A DNA stretch of 64,000 nucleotides, from positions 27,712,749 to 27,776,748 of the forward strand of contig NC_134884.1 in NCBI RefSeq assembly GCF_041734735.1, given 5' to 3'. Origin of the DNA: Babylonia areolata. Taxonomy: Eukaryota; Mollusca; Gastropoda; Neogastropoda; Buccinidae. Position numbers and translations under genes: made by a program. Each line of letters begins with the position of its first letter. Positions within the stretch are counted from its first letter, which is position 1. Shown in pieces: positions 12,331-25,500 of this stretch. The notes under the pieces are model-generated. The model saw only the letters and a list, made by a program, of their open reading frames with translations. It made no database searches and was not told the DNA's origin.

Positions 12331-12680
12331 GTACTGACGACATCACATATGCCGATACTGCCTCTTATAAACGTCCACACAATTTACAATGAAATGACTG
12401 ATGTACGTGTACAAGTGATCAATTGTCAGATTCATGTGTGTCAACTCACTTTTGGTTTCTGATGTAGAAATATGCTACACATACATGTAGATGTGTAAAG
12501 TAGCCTTCAAGCTAATACACGTGTGTTTGTCCGTCCGCACATGCGTATATACCTACCAACACATCAGTCATACGCCATTCTCTCACATACCTTCTCGTCA
12601 GTGATCAAAGTCTCTTTCTGAGTCTTCACAAAAGTTGACAATTTGTCAAAACCTGTTCTGTAAAATAAACACAAGAGGAG

Positions 12681-12746
<66 letters not shown>

Positions 12747-15700
12747 AAAGATATAAAGAAAGAAAGTATTTCTTCCTCTGTCGGTCTGTCCAAAGGTATG
12801 TTTTCTTTCTGTCTCTCTCTTTCTTTTCATGTCATTGTGAAACCGTCAGTTAGACACTGCACATAACGAACCTGTTTGTCGCACATAACCCATATTGTTC
12901 ATGACTTTCTTTCTACTGGTGTCTTTCCAAGCATTTATAAACGAGCCCTTGTCTACCCTTTTCCAAAGAAGCCCTCACTAGACCTCCACGTCTCTGAAGA
13001 ACTACAGATTTGTCGCTCCTGTCAGAACTGATTGAAAGAGTCGTATTCTCCCAGCTTATTGAGAATCTAAAAACCTGTAGCCTCAAGACCCGGACCAGCC
13101 TTACAGAGCAGGATACAGCACATATATTGGCTCTCGTAAAAATATGTAAACGATTTTCTCAACTCGTTTGATGATGACACCATTTTCCGTTCCATCTCTT
13201 CTGGATCTGTCAGCTGCCTTTGACACAAATGAGCACGAAATTCTTCAGTCTTGACTGCAACACTCTTTTTGCATTCAAGATGTCGCCTGTGTGAAGAAAG
13301 TTACCCCAGCGAACGCCTTGACATTCAGAAAATCTTTCACTGTCACTGGTCGCGAAACCTGGTTTGGTCGGGGGGCGCTGCACTGTTGATCGCATCACCA
13401 GCATTCTCCATATATTTATGGCGGTCATGGGATAGGGCCTGAGTTTCGGCAAAGCTCCTAACTGTCCACCCAGTGATGCTGTCAGCCCACTTCTTTCTCT
13501 AGCTACCTCGTTTCCTTTCCCCCTGCACTTCTCCCCGGACGAAAGTCCTGGGGAGCCCGTCAGGTCTTGTCACGTGGCCATACCCTCGCGTTTTCCTTTG
13601 TTTTACTGTGGTCAGTCATATAGACCAATGTGCTGTCTGATGGTTTTCCTCACTTCTTCATTTGTTGTGTGGTCTTTGTAGAAGATGCCAAGGAGTTTCC
13701 CAGTGTATCTCATTTTCACTGCTTAAGTCCCTTTCAGAAGCTCTGCTGTAAGAGTCCAAGACTCACATACACACAAGAAAATAGAACCAGTGCATGCAGG
13801 AGTTTCAGCTTTGACCTGAGACTGATGTTCTTGTCTCTCCGTATGAGCCTATCTTGCCAGTGCTGTTGCAGTCTGCACAGGTTTTATCAGTTTTACAGTC
13901 TTGGGCCATTATACACTTATGACAGCGCTAAGATACTATAACTGCTTCACGTTTTCTAACTGGTTGCTGACATTGATCTTCGTCTTGATTGGGTCCTTTC
14001 ACCATGAGTTTCGTCTTCTCGGCGCTGATCTCTATTCCGTACTTGGTTGATGCTTCGTCTAAGCAGTTCACCAGTTTTGCCAGTTCTTTCTCACCGCCTG
14101 CTAGCCCATCAGTAGTATCAGCAGATTGGTGATCAGTGATGGTGCGTCCTCCAATGTTGATAATGTCAGAGTGTCCTTCCAGGGCATCAGTCATCATACA
14201 TTCCAGGAAGATGAGACAGAGTGTAGGAGCTTGAAGACAGCCTTGACGGACCCCAACTGACGTGTGGAACCAAATTGTCGACAGTTCCTTGAACGAGGAC
14301 CGCACTGTTGGCTCTTGAGTACAGCAGGTGGATTGTAGTGATGAGCTTTTGGCTCATTTCGTACTCCTTTATTGCTGCCCACAGTGCATCATGTCACACT
14401 CAGTCTCTGCAAAGTTCAGGTAAATGGCCTCTATTCACTCAATACATTCTTAGAATACGGAGTTCCACAATGTTCTAAGCTTGGACCTGACTTGTTTATC
14501 ATGCACACGACACAAGTTTCTGGATAATTGATCGTCACTCTTTATCTCACGATGATTTTTGCTAATGACACACAATATATCAGTGAAGTACAATCAAATC
14601 CATCAAGAAAATCTTAACCAAAAATTGCTTTTATGGCTTAAAATCTGTCCATGTTTGAATTTCTATTTCCAAATGTAACGAAGAAAATATTGCCATTTTG
14701 CTTTTGTTCACACGCTGCTTTCTTTTCTTTAAAGAATCGTCCATTTCGATGAGAGTTATTCTTAAATAAGGATCCACGACTCAAACATGTTCTCTTCCAA
14801 ACCTGAAATACACTCTCAAATATTTATTTGTATTGAATATGTTTTGTCAAGCTCTGCACAGACCAGTGTAGACAAGGCTGACCTTAACTCAGTGAAACAG
14901 TTGATTCAAATTTTCTTTCATGTTCATTCTAGTTAAATCAGTGTCAACTTTAGAACATTCATATCTAGTAAACACGTCAATGATGTAGTTAGTGTCACTG
15001 TATGTGTTCTGTGCAGAATTTGTATTTCTTTGCTTTTAATTGTGAACATGAAAAACCAGGTCATGGCGTCTTCTTTCCAGACAATCTGGCAGCTGCAAAG
15101 GGGTAACGGCGTTTTCGGAATCCGGAACGAGCATCAACGAAATAAACCGTCAGTGATTTGGAAATACGGCTAAATTCGGGAGACGTACAACCTATTATTG
15201 GTGTGACTGTGAAGATTCTTTTTCAATTTGGCTTGGTGTGACTGTGAAGATTTTTTTTTACAACTATGTTTAAGCCAAATTTTGTGTTGACAGACAAAGT
15301 ATTTCCAGAAAAATGGCAATGTTAAAGTTTACCACGGACACACAGACACACACAACCAAACACCGGGTTTACACAAGTGAGTAAAAAATTACAATAACAA
15401 CAAACAGACTTGAACTCGTTGTGTTATCTCTGTTTTACATTTGACAGAATGACTGTCACCTTTCTTGGCATGATCATCTTTCCACAGGTGCTGGACACGA
15501 TGGCCAGTTTGGCGGCAGTGTGGACAGACAGTGATCTGGGATGGAATGAAACGGAAGTGGGATCTCCCGGAGAAGGCGTCGGCACCCTGGGATTCAGTTC
15601 CGAAGAGATTTGGACTCCAAGATTTATAATCGTCAATGTAGCTGACAATATTCAGGTGAGCAACAGGAAAGCTGGATCATCGTGTTTACAAAAATGTTAC

Positions 15701-16615
15701 ATTAAGGTTAAGTACACATGTACAAGGCATATCTTTGCAACTTGTCACGTACGTTATTTTTGAGGGGTGTACATAGCACATGGCCTTTATAGTAAGTTCT
15801 TAGATTGTAAAAGCTCAGAGTTATGTAAGTTATGGGGAGTGATGGTTTGATCTCCGGAGCAAAGCTTTTTCTCAGCTGAACGTGTATGTTTGTGGGGCTG
15901 GGGTTAGAATGAATCATAGCCACAAGAGGAATAATGCCTTCATTCTGTTGATGTTGTGGCAATTGATGCACAACACTACAGCTATTATATGCTGCTACAA
16001 CTGTTGTACTCGTGTGCTGATGTTATCATTACAGCTATTGTACTGCTGCAGTTACTTAGCCGCTGTCACTTCTGCTACTACAGCTACTGCTGCCGTTCTT
16101 TTTGCAGAAACTTCTTACGCCACCACTGCCATCTTCATCATTGCTTCTATTTTCTAAAAGCGTATGTGGTCTGAAGTATCTGGATCAGTCTGCGTGCGCT
16201 GGTACCTACTGGAACTGAACCTGTTCACTGTTACTGCTCGCTCTGAGCCAAGTACTTTTACCAATACTAGAAACACTACAACTACTATTTCTACCCTCAT
16301 CACCACCCTCTTGCTACTGGCATCTCACTGCAGACAAATTTACAACGTTTACTGCAACTGCTGCTACATTACCACCACCACCACCACCACCAGCTACTAC
16401 TACTACAATGACTACTACCGCTATCACTATGACAAACACTTGTGTCTGATGTTGTCCTGTCCAGGTGGTGAACCACTATGACACTGTTCTGGTCAGCCAC
16501 GATGGAACATGCAGGGCTCAGTTATCTCTGCATCTCAGCACCACTTGCCAGGTGGACGTCACCTACTACCCGTTTGACACCCAGCACTGTAAGGTAAGGT
16601 TACTATGTTTACACC

Positions 16616-16661
<46 letters not shown>

Positions 16662-19600
16662 TGCTTTTCATTTACCCCTTAATCTCTCTCACTGCTTTTT
16701 TTCATTAACATTTTTTCGGGAAAGGTGAAAAGACATCTAACACATCTTGTACACAAGGAAAACAGTGCAATGTTGGAACAAGTGACACGAAGTGTAGTAA
16801 CCATCAACATAGAACTGATGACACTTTGTTGAGCATCTTCATACGTGTGACTTCTTTTTCTTCTTGTTCGTCTCTTCACAGTTAAGTCCAGTCCTGTCTT
16901 GAGCCATGGAGCTTGGTGTGCAGGAGGGTTGGTGTCGGCCACACGGTGTCTCTGAGCTCCTTCAGGAAGGGACTGGTCTGAAGAATGTGTTCTGGTGTTT
17001 GGTCTTTGAGACCACGGGAGCAGGTGGGAGATTGTGTGAGCTTCATCTTCCTGAACAGGTGTGCATTGAGACGACATTTGTCAATTCGTAATCTTATGAT
17101 CACCATCTGTTGCCAGCGTTCAAGTACATGATATACACCCCTCGTGGTTCTCAGTCGTGGTACTGACTTCACGACGGTCTTCTTTTCTGTGAAGCTGGCG
17201 CTGTTTTCTGGTTGACTTCCTCTTGCACCAAGTTTGGCGAGGTGATCTGCTGCTTCGTTGCCTGAGATGGGGCTGGCACTCATTGTACGACCACTCGTAT
17301 TCTCTTGGCAACTTCTTGGAGTCTTTCCACGAGGCCAGGATGTGTGTCTCCTGCAAGGGCCTCCAGAACAGACAGTGCATCAGAGATGAAGACAACTCAG
17401 CGACAGTCGCTCTCTGAGTCAAGAACCATGGTGGCAGCCTGCATGAGGGCCTGAATTTCTGCTGAGTAGTTAGAGCATTAATTTTGTTTCCCAGTCGGCT
17501 GTGGACGGATGTCCCTCAGGAGATGTGATGAGTACACCTGCTCTTCCATCAGTCACACTGTTGGCTGCTGAACCGCCAGTGTATGCATGAATCCAGGATT
17601 CTTCTGGGTACTTCTCAGCAACCATGACCAGTGTGAGAGTGATTTTGATGGTGACTTAGTGGACGTCTCCTGAGGCAACATGAGGAACTGTTTTGGATAT
17701 GCAGAGCCTTTTGTAGTCTTCATTCCATGGTTGTGGCAGGTCAGAGGGATTTAGATGACTTGTGGTAGGTAGTAAGCCAGCCTGGTGCACCCTGGCAAGT
17801 CTCTTGCTTTCATGGATGAAGCTATTGCACTCGAGACCATTCTTTGTCAGGTTCTGCATCCCTTTGTTCATCGGATGTTGAGGCAGGTGCTTGAACCATG
17901 ATCGTTGCATCTCTCCTCAGATGGAGGAGCTATATCGCAGTAACTTCCTCCATGACCTTGATTGGGGTGGATCGCATGGTTGATGATCTGGAGGGCTTGG
18001 TTTTTGAACATCCAGGAATTGGTAGTGGGTCTTTGCTGTTGTAGACCAGGCTGTTGAGCCACACTCAAAGTGGGGCCTGACTGCTCCCTAGTAGACGTGC
18101 TTGCATGAGTATCTCTTCATTTGCTCCCTAGCTGGTTCCAGCTAGCTTCCGCAAGATGGCTAGCTTCTGCTTGGCCTTTGTTTCAGCATTTTGGATGTGT
18201 GGTCACCAGGTCTGTTTGTTGTGAGAGGTGACGCCCTCAAGACAAAAATCATTTTGCCTGAAGGCAAGTTACCCTTGACATGGCAGGGGCCTGCGGGTAG
18301 GCCTGCAGTTTGTGTTGACGGTTATCTTCGTGTTCAAGACACACCAAGTGCATTCAGGCAGCTAACCAATCGTCTATAATTAAAAATCCCAGGATTCCCT
18401 TCTGTGCATGTTCTTTTACTTCTCACCACACCACAGTTAATTCCTTCAAATATGGATGAATAATTTTTGATGTTTGGTATCTTGTGTTCAATTTTTTCCT
18501 TTTTTTGATATTCACGTGTGTGTTCTATTTGTAAACGCCTGGGGCTTATTTATTAAGATTCGGCGTAAATACTCATAATAATGATAATGATATTATGGTA
18601 AAGCATTGATGAGAGTCAGCACAATGGCAAAGCATTGGTGAGAGTCAGCAACTGGTCGAATCTGGGGGGGGGGGGGGGGGGGGGGTCACTCGCATTCTCA
18701 TACCCCCCACCCACCCCTTTAATTTCAAACACATTGTCCTCCCTGCTTTTCTGCTGATTGCAAAAATAAAATAACGGAGTTCGGATTAACATATTTCTCT
18801 GGAATGAACTTATTTAATAATAATAATAATAATGATGATGATGATGGTATTTATATAGCACTGAATCTTGTGCAGAGAAAAATCTAAGCGATGTACACCA
18901 GTCATTCACATGCATGCATAACTGTAAAACTGAAGAAACTGAAGACAAGGAAGAGGTAGGGGAGGGAGGCTATCTTGCGAAGAGGTGGGTTTTAAGGCCA
19001 GACTTGAAAGAGTTGAGTGCGAAGACCTGACGAAGCGAAAGAGGAAGTTCATTCCAAATACAAGGTCCAGAGAAAGAGAAAGAATGGCGTCCAACAGTGG
19101 AGTGTTTGAATCTGGGTATGCGTAAACAGAGTGGATCCGCAACCGATCGTAGAGAGCGAGATGAGTGTAGAGCTGAAGGTAGCCACAAAGATAGGAAAGG
19201 GCAGATTTTTGAATACGTTTATAACATAGAGTGCTGATCTTATACTTTATTCTGTGTGAGACAGGTAGCCAATGGAGATGTTGCAAAATAGGAGTAATGT
19301 GCTGTGATATTTCGACGATCTGCAAATTTCGGGTATTCCATTATTTATTATCTCAAATTGCACTCACTTCGCAGCTACATACGTAATTCATATGTGTTAA
19401 GATAGAGACATATGAACGATGATCTTAGAATTATGTCCCTTGTTAATGTTGTCTCTGTACCGGAATAAATACCGGTGGCGCCACCTTGATTCTTCGCCAA
19501 CGGTCCAAGAGAAATGGACGTGATTTCTGTTATGCTGTGAGAAAGTAACGTTTTGTTCGGCAGATTGAGTATTTTCCTCCATCATGTCATTGTCAACAGG

Positions 19601-22504
19601 TTATAGGCCCAGTACGGGTACATATTCGAGACTTGTTTTCGATGGGGACGAACGTAAATACGAACAATGGGAACTTAAATTTATCTACATGAAGCTGCAG
19701 AAACTCAAAGATGTACTCCCAGCAGACGACGATGAAGAAGTCGATGAGAGCAAAACTGAAGAAGCCTTCGCCGAATTAATTCAATTTCTTGATGATAGAA
19801 GTTTATCTCTTATAATGAGAGATGCTGTTGATGACGGAAGAAAAGCCTTGAAAATCTTACGTGAACGCTATGCAGGAAAAGGCACTCCACGTGTGATAGC
19901 ACTTTATACTCGTGAAACGGTCAGACGAAACAGTAACAGATTATATCATTCGTGCAGAAACTGCTGCTGCTGCTTTGAAAAATGTTGGTGAAACGGTGAA
20001 TGATAGTCGGCTGATTGCAATGGTATTGAAAGGTTTACCTGATTCGTTTCAATCTTTCGTTGCTGTTGTTACTCAAAGTGAAAAGAAACAAACTTTCACA
20101 GAGTTCAAAGTGTCTTTACGAAGTTTTGAAGACACGGAGCGGTCGAGATCTGCTTCGGGCGATGATTCACTGCTGAAGTCTGCGTCCAGATCTGAGCCAA
20201 GTCACAGGCGGGATCGAGATCGAAAAGACGTGATCTGTTTCAAGTGCAAACTCCCTGGTCATACTGCGAAAAACTGTAATGAAAAGAAAAGGAAGGGAAG
20301 GTTGTGGTGTAGTCATTGTCGCATGAACAATCACACTGACAGTTCGTGTCGTCATAAGGGTAAAAACAGCGAAAAAATCAATGAAGTGTCTGAACTGTCT
20401 GAAGTTGATCATTCTTTTGCTTTTGTTTGCCGTAGTGATAATTCTCAGATGAAGAGTGACAAACTCTTGGTGATTGTGGTGCAACCACTCATATTTTCAA
20501 CGATGTGTCCAAATTTGTTCGATTTAATGAAAACTTTGTTCCTGAGAAACATTACATAGAACTTGCATTTGAGGAAAGGCAAAACAATATAGCATTGAAG
20601 AGAGGAGATGTGAATGTAACAATCATGGACAAAAATGGTAGATATGTTACAGCTTCACTCAAAAATGCTTTGTATGTACCATCATACCCACAGAACATAT
20701 TTTCAGTCCAAGCAGCCACTGAAAAGGGCGTTAAGATTTCTTTCCAACCAGACACAGCTGAAATTGTCTATCAAGATGGCACAAAATTCAACATTGAAAA
20801 ACATGGCAGACTGTATTATCTGCAAACTTTTGGCAAAAATGTTGAAACTGATCACATTAATTATGCAAACGATTTGAAAGGTTGGCACGGAATTTTGGGT
20901 CACTGCAATTTTAATGATGTGTTAAAACTTGAAAAGGTTGTTGAGGACATGACAGTGACGGACAAGACAAACAAACCTGATGAGTGTGATGTGTGTATGC
21001 GTGGCAAAATCATAAATGACAGAAACAAGGGGCCACGACAGACTCGCTTGACTGCACCATTTCAGTTAGTCCATACTGATCTTGCAGGGCCCATTACCCC
21101 ATCTTCAAAAGAAGATTTCAGATATGCTATGAGTTTCACTGATGATTATTCGGGAACTGTGATTGTATATTTCTTAAAGAAGAAGAGTGATGCAGTTGTA
21201 GCAACTGAAAAATTTCTGGCCGATTCTGCTCCTTTTGGCAAAGTAAAATCAATGAGGTCAGATAATGGCACATACCTTTGTTCTAAGGCATTTGTTTCAC
21301 TTCTCAGAAAGAACAAAATAAAACATGAAAAGTCTGCGCCTTATCGCCACATCAGAATGGCACAGCTGAGAGGTATTTGCGGACATTGTTTGAAATGGGT
21401 CGTTGTTTGCTCATTCAGGCTGAGCTACCAAAGGAGCTGTGGCCGTACACAGTCATGACAGCTGCATACATACGCAATAGGTGTTATTGCAAACGTATCA
21501 ATCAGACACCTTACTCTGCCCAGACTGGACACACTCCGGACAGAAAGATGTCTTGACATGGATGATCTGATGTTGAAGCGTAATTATGATGTTGAGGTTA
21601 GTAATAAACCCTGTACACTTGATAAGAAGACAGAAATTCCACCTACTCAAGGGAGGTCAGATTGCATGTCAGATGAGAAAATACTTTCTGCCGAACGGAG
21701 GTATCCCACCAGGGAACGAAAGCCTCCAGTTCATTTGGCAGATAATGAAACAAAACCTGATGATGATGATGATCAAGTCATGATGAACATAGACTACTGT
21801 TATAAATTTGCGGCTTTTCCGCAATCTTACAGTGAAGCTATTAAATCCCCTTAGTCTGTTTTTTGGAAAGATGCAATGAAAGAAGAAATAAAATCTTTGG
21901 AAGAGAACGAGACATTCACACTGACCACCCTTCCATTGGGCAGAAAAACAGTGGGGGGACGCTGGGTATATACTGTAAAAGAAAGAGATGATGGGTCAAA
22001 TCTCTATAAAGCTAGGTTTGTAGCAAAAGGGTACAGTCAGTTTGCAGGCATTGATTACACTGACACATTTGCACCAACTGCAAATCTAACTTCTATTTGT
22101 ACAGTGATGCAGCTTGCTGCACAGTATGATTTAGTTCTGCACCAAATGGATGTAAAGAGTGCGTATCTAAACGCAATTAAAAATGGAGAGAAACTTGTTT
22201 ATAAGCTAAACAAATCATTATATGGCCTGAAACAGTCTGGCAGAAACTGGAATAACATGCTTCACAGACATTTGGTGCAAAACAAATTTGTCGAGAGTCC
22301 GACTGACCATTGACAAAACATGATGAAGACAAAATGGTTGTCATTGCTGTGTGGGTTGATGACCTGATAGTGGGTGCAAACAGTGACAAGTTGTTGTCTG
22401 AGAACATATTTTCAAAGACAGATTCCGGATGAAAGATCTCGGTAAACTCTCTTACTTTCTGGGTATGGATTTGGAACAGGGTGAGGGGTATGTACAGATG
22501 AGCA

Positions 22505-22537
<33 letters not shown>

Positions 22538-25500
22538 ATGTTGGAAAAATTTGGCATGACTGATTGTAAGCCAAGATCTACTCCTTGTGAACAAAGAATT
22601 GAGAACAGTGAGGAGGATGATCCAAATGATTACAAAAAATACCGTGAAATTTTGGGTACTTTGATTTACATCATGATTTGTACCAGGCCTGACAGTTGGA
22701 TTGTCACCAAACTATCACAACATTTATCAAAACCTCTAACTTCTCATTGGGTTGCTGTGAAACATGTACTGAGGTATTTGAAAGGTACTATGGACTATGG
22801 ACCGATTTTCAGGAAAAATGATGAAAGCTTATCATTGATAGGCTATAGTGATGCTGACTGGGCGTCATCCTGACAGACGCAGCACAACTGGATACTGTTT
22901 TTCCCTGTCCAAGACGGGACCTCTCATTTCTTGGAAATCCAGAAAACAGCCAACAGTAGCCTTGTCCACTTGTGAAGCAGAATATATTGCTCTTTTAGCC
23001 ACTGTTCAGGAGAGTTTGTATCTCAGACAGTTACTAGAGGACATTGACAGAAAGAACAGTTATGGTCCAGCTCTGATTCTAGAAGACAACCAGGGAACAA
23101 TCGCTTTGGCAAACATTCCTGTCAGCAGACAAAGATCAAAACACATTGACATTCGCTATCATTTCGTTAGAGACATTTTGAACAAGAAGGAAATTGAACT
23201 GAAATATTGTCCTACTTCTGAAATGCTGGCAGATGTCATGACGAAACCTGCTATAAAATCTCAGTTGCAAAAATTCAAGAATATGATTTTTGGTTAAATT
23301 ATGTCAGTAAAAAACGGGTATAAATAATTGATGTTACTGGAACAAAATTACAGTTACACAAATTGAAAATACTGCTTATTGGGGTTAAATATCACCAAAG
23401 ATGTAATTGTTGCATTATTAAGTATTCTTGAGTATGTGTGCGTGTGTGACATATTTTTTGCGATCAAGTGGGGGTGTTAAGATAGAGACATATGAATGAT
23501 GATCTTAGAATCATGTCCCTTGTTAATGTTGCCTTTGTACCGGAATAAATACCGGTGGCGCCACCTTGCTTCTTCGCCAACGGTCCAAGAGAAATGGACG
23601 TGATTTCTGTTATGCCTTGAGAAAGTAACGTTTTGTTCGGCAGATTGAGTATTTTCCTCCATCATGTCATTGTCAACAATATGGATTATAATGACGTCTG
23701 CCAGTAAGAATACGTCATTTTTGACTGCCAAACGACTAAAGGATAAGATCTAACTATCAGGGAGCGTTTTCAAGACATGCTCTTCCCGCAAAACGCCTGT
23801 TTTCCTTCAACAAAACCAACGCAACAAAAGGATTCGCCATATTTACCTCTGCTTCGTGGGCAGTCACCCTTGGCAGATAGTAAGGGTAAATTGCCTTCGG
23901 GTTTGCAGACTTGTGTTCCTGAATACCGGATATTGCATACCCAGGGTAGTTTGCGTTGCCTCAAGCAGATTACCCACAGGTACACATTTACCCGCAGGCA
24001 TGATGGTCTCTTGAATACGGCCCCAGACAGGTAGCTTCCCCTTCATTTCTCAGGGTTGTGTCACAAAGTTTGATGGGTCGGGCTTTATGCTTCTGTCGTG
24101 AAACACAGACGGAGTCTACGTCATTAGTAACCTATTACCTGGAAGTAATATACAGGGAGACAATTGAGCCAATCCAGAGAAGAGCGGACAGCTGTGTGGG
24201 TAATGGTCTACCAGTGCCGAGACGAACACACTCCAGTACGGCAAGAGCTGACTGCCATGAGAGGACACTGGAAAAAGGCGTCTGCTACAGATCTAGAAGA
24301 ATACGGCAGAGCAGAATACAGACCGGCATCGACAGCAAAACCAAGCACCCAAACTGGGAGGCACTCGCCCACGGACGTGTGCGAGAAGGGACTGCTGATT
24401 CCTGTATAACGATCATTGAGAGTCCTCCAGCACTGAGTCTGGTAAATGGCGTTCGACTGTGTAGTGAGAACGTGGGCTATGTTTATAGGAAGTAAGTGTA
24501 CACGCCTGTGTTGGACTTAAAATGTGTCCGGAAATTACACTAAACACTTTACTTCGATGATAAGGTGAAGGGAGTACTGTGGAAGACCTTTCTTTGTGGA
24601 ACACACCACTCATCTGTCTATGATATGTGTGACAAACAACACGAGGAAAATGCCATACGGTATGATTACCTGCATAACTTTAAGAATCGCCATACTCTTG
24701 ATATATTCCCTTTATCATTATGATAATGGTGATAATATAGTAGCACATTTCATGCATTAAATTTGTGTAAATTCCTAGTATAATAATGTAACCCCTGCTA
24801 AAATAGGACTTTACCGTATCAGGGTATGAAGTTCACACATTGTCATACTCAAACTTTCTAATTGCAGCGATTCTATTGTTAATTCGAAAGAACCCCCCTA
24901 AAATAGGAGATGGCAAAAAATAGTTTTTGTGTGGATTGCTTGATAGGATCCAGGTCTATCGTAGCCAGAAAGCCGTGATGAAAACAAGTTTGAACATTTG
25001 ATCTAGATCTACAATATGCTGGAGAAGGCATCCGATCAGCTGATCATGATTTTGACGAAAGAACTGGACGTGGCCGGAGTATCGTGTGCTACGCCCGAAA
25101 ATTAATGTGTTTGCTGATTTGGTCCGATTCACTGAAACTGAAAAGTTGTGACAAAGCCGGACAGGGAAATTTACAATTTTACAAGATCTGTGTTATGATT
25201 GTAAAATGAAAAGACAAGGAGGCTAAGACAGTAAAGGATTCAACAACAATAAAGAGTGGTAACTGTCTCCATTTACAACTTCAAGTCAGTGTACCTACTA
25301 TTATTTACCTGTATGGCAGCATAAGCAGCATTGACTTGAAGTTGTGTACCCTGTAAATGGAGAGAGTTACCACTGTTGATTGTTGTTTAATATGATTAAG
25401 TAAAACATTGACATGAAGATCGACCTGAGCTGCCTTTTTCGTTTCAGATGGTGAGCGACAGTATGATTTGATTTCAAAGTGGAATTTTACAACCTAATGG

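Larger units (their letters stand above)
19395..23678 (+). mobile_element. Ty1/copia LTR retrotransposon (fossil) in intron 3 of channel A
   Basis: A 4284-bp element with 204-bp LTRs, TG...CA ends and a 5-bp target duplication ATATG on both sides. Parts in copia order are gag with a CCHC knuckle ([14 protein letters not shown]), integrase (HTDLAGP, DDYSG, RSDNG), reverse transcriptase (AKGYSQ, VDDLIV) and RNase H ([18 protein letters not shown]). Integrase before RT defines copia. The copy is broken, with several breaks (order of half a dozen or more). The two LTRs differ at roughly 3% of positions by eye, so it is fairly young but not the newest insertion here. It lies in the transcribed sense of the host gene. 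Confidence 0.92.

Noticed and set aside
15882-16481. Tyr/Thr/Cys-rich frames between exons 2 and 3 of gene A
   Set aside because: They come from a degenerate TAC/GCT/CCA triplet tract absent from gene B.
24058-24495. A 145-codon frame in intron 3
   Set aside because: No recognisable domain, unlike composition and no counterpart in gene B; treated as a chance frame.
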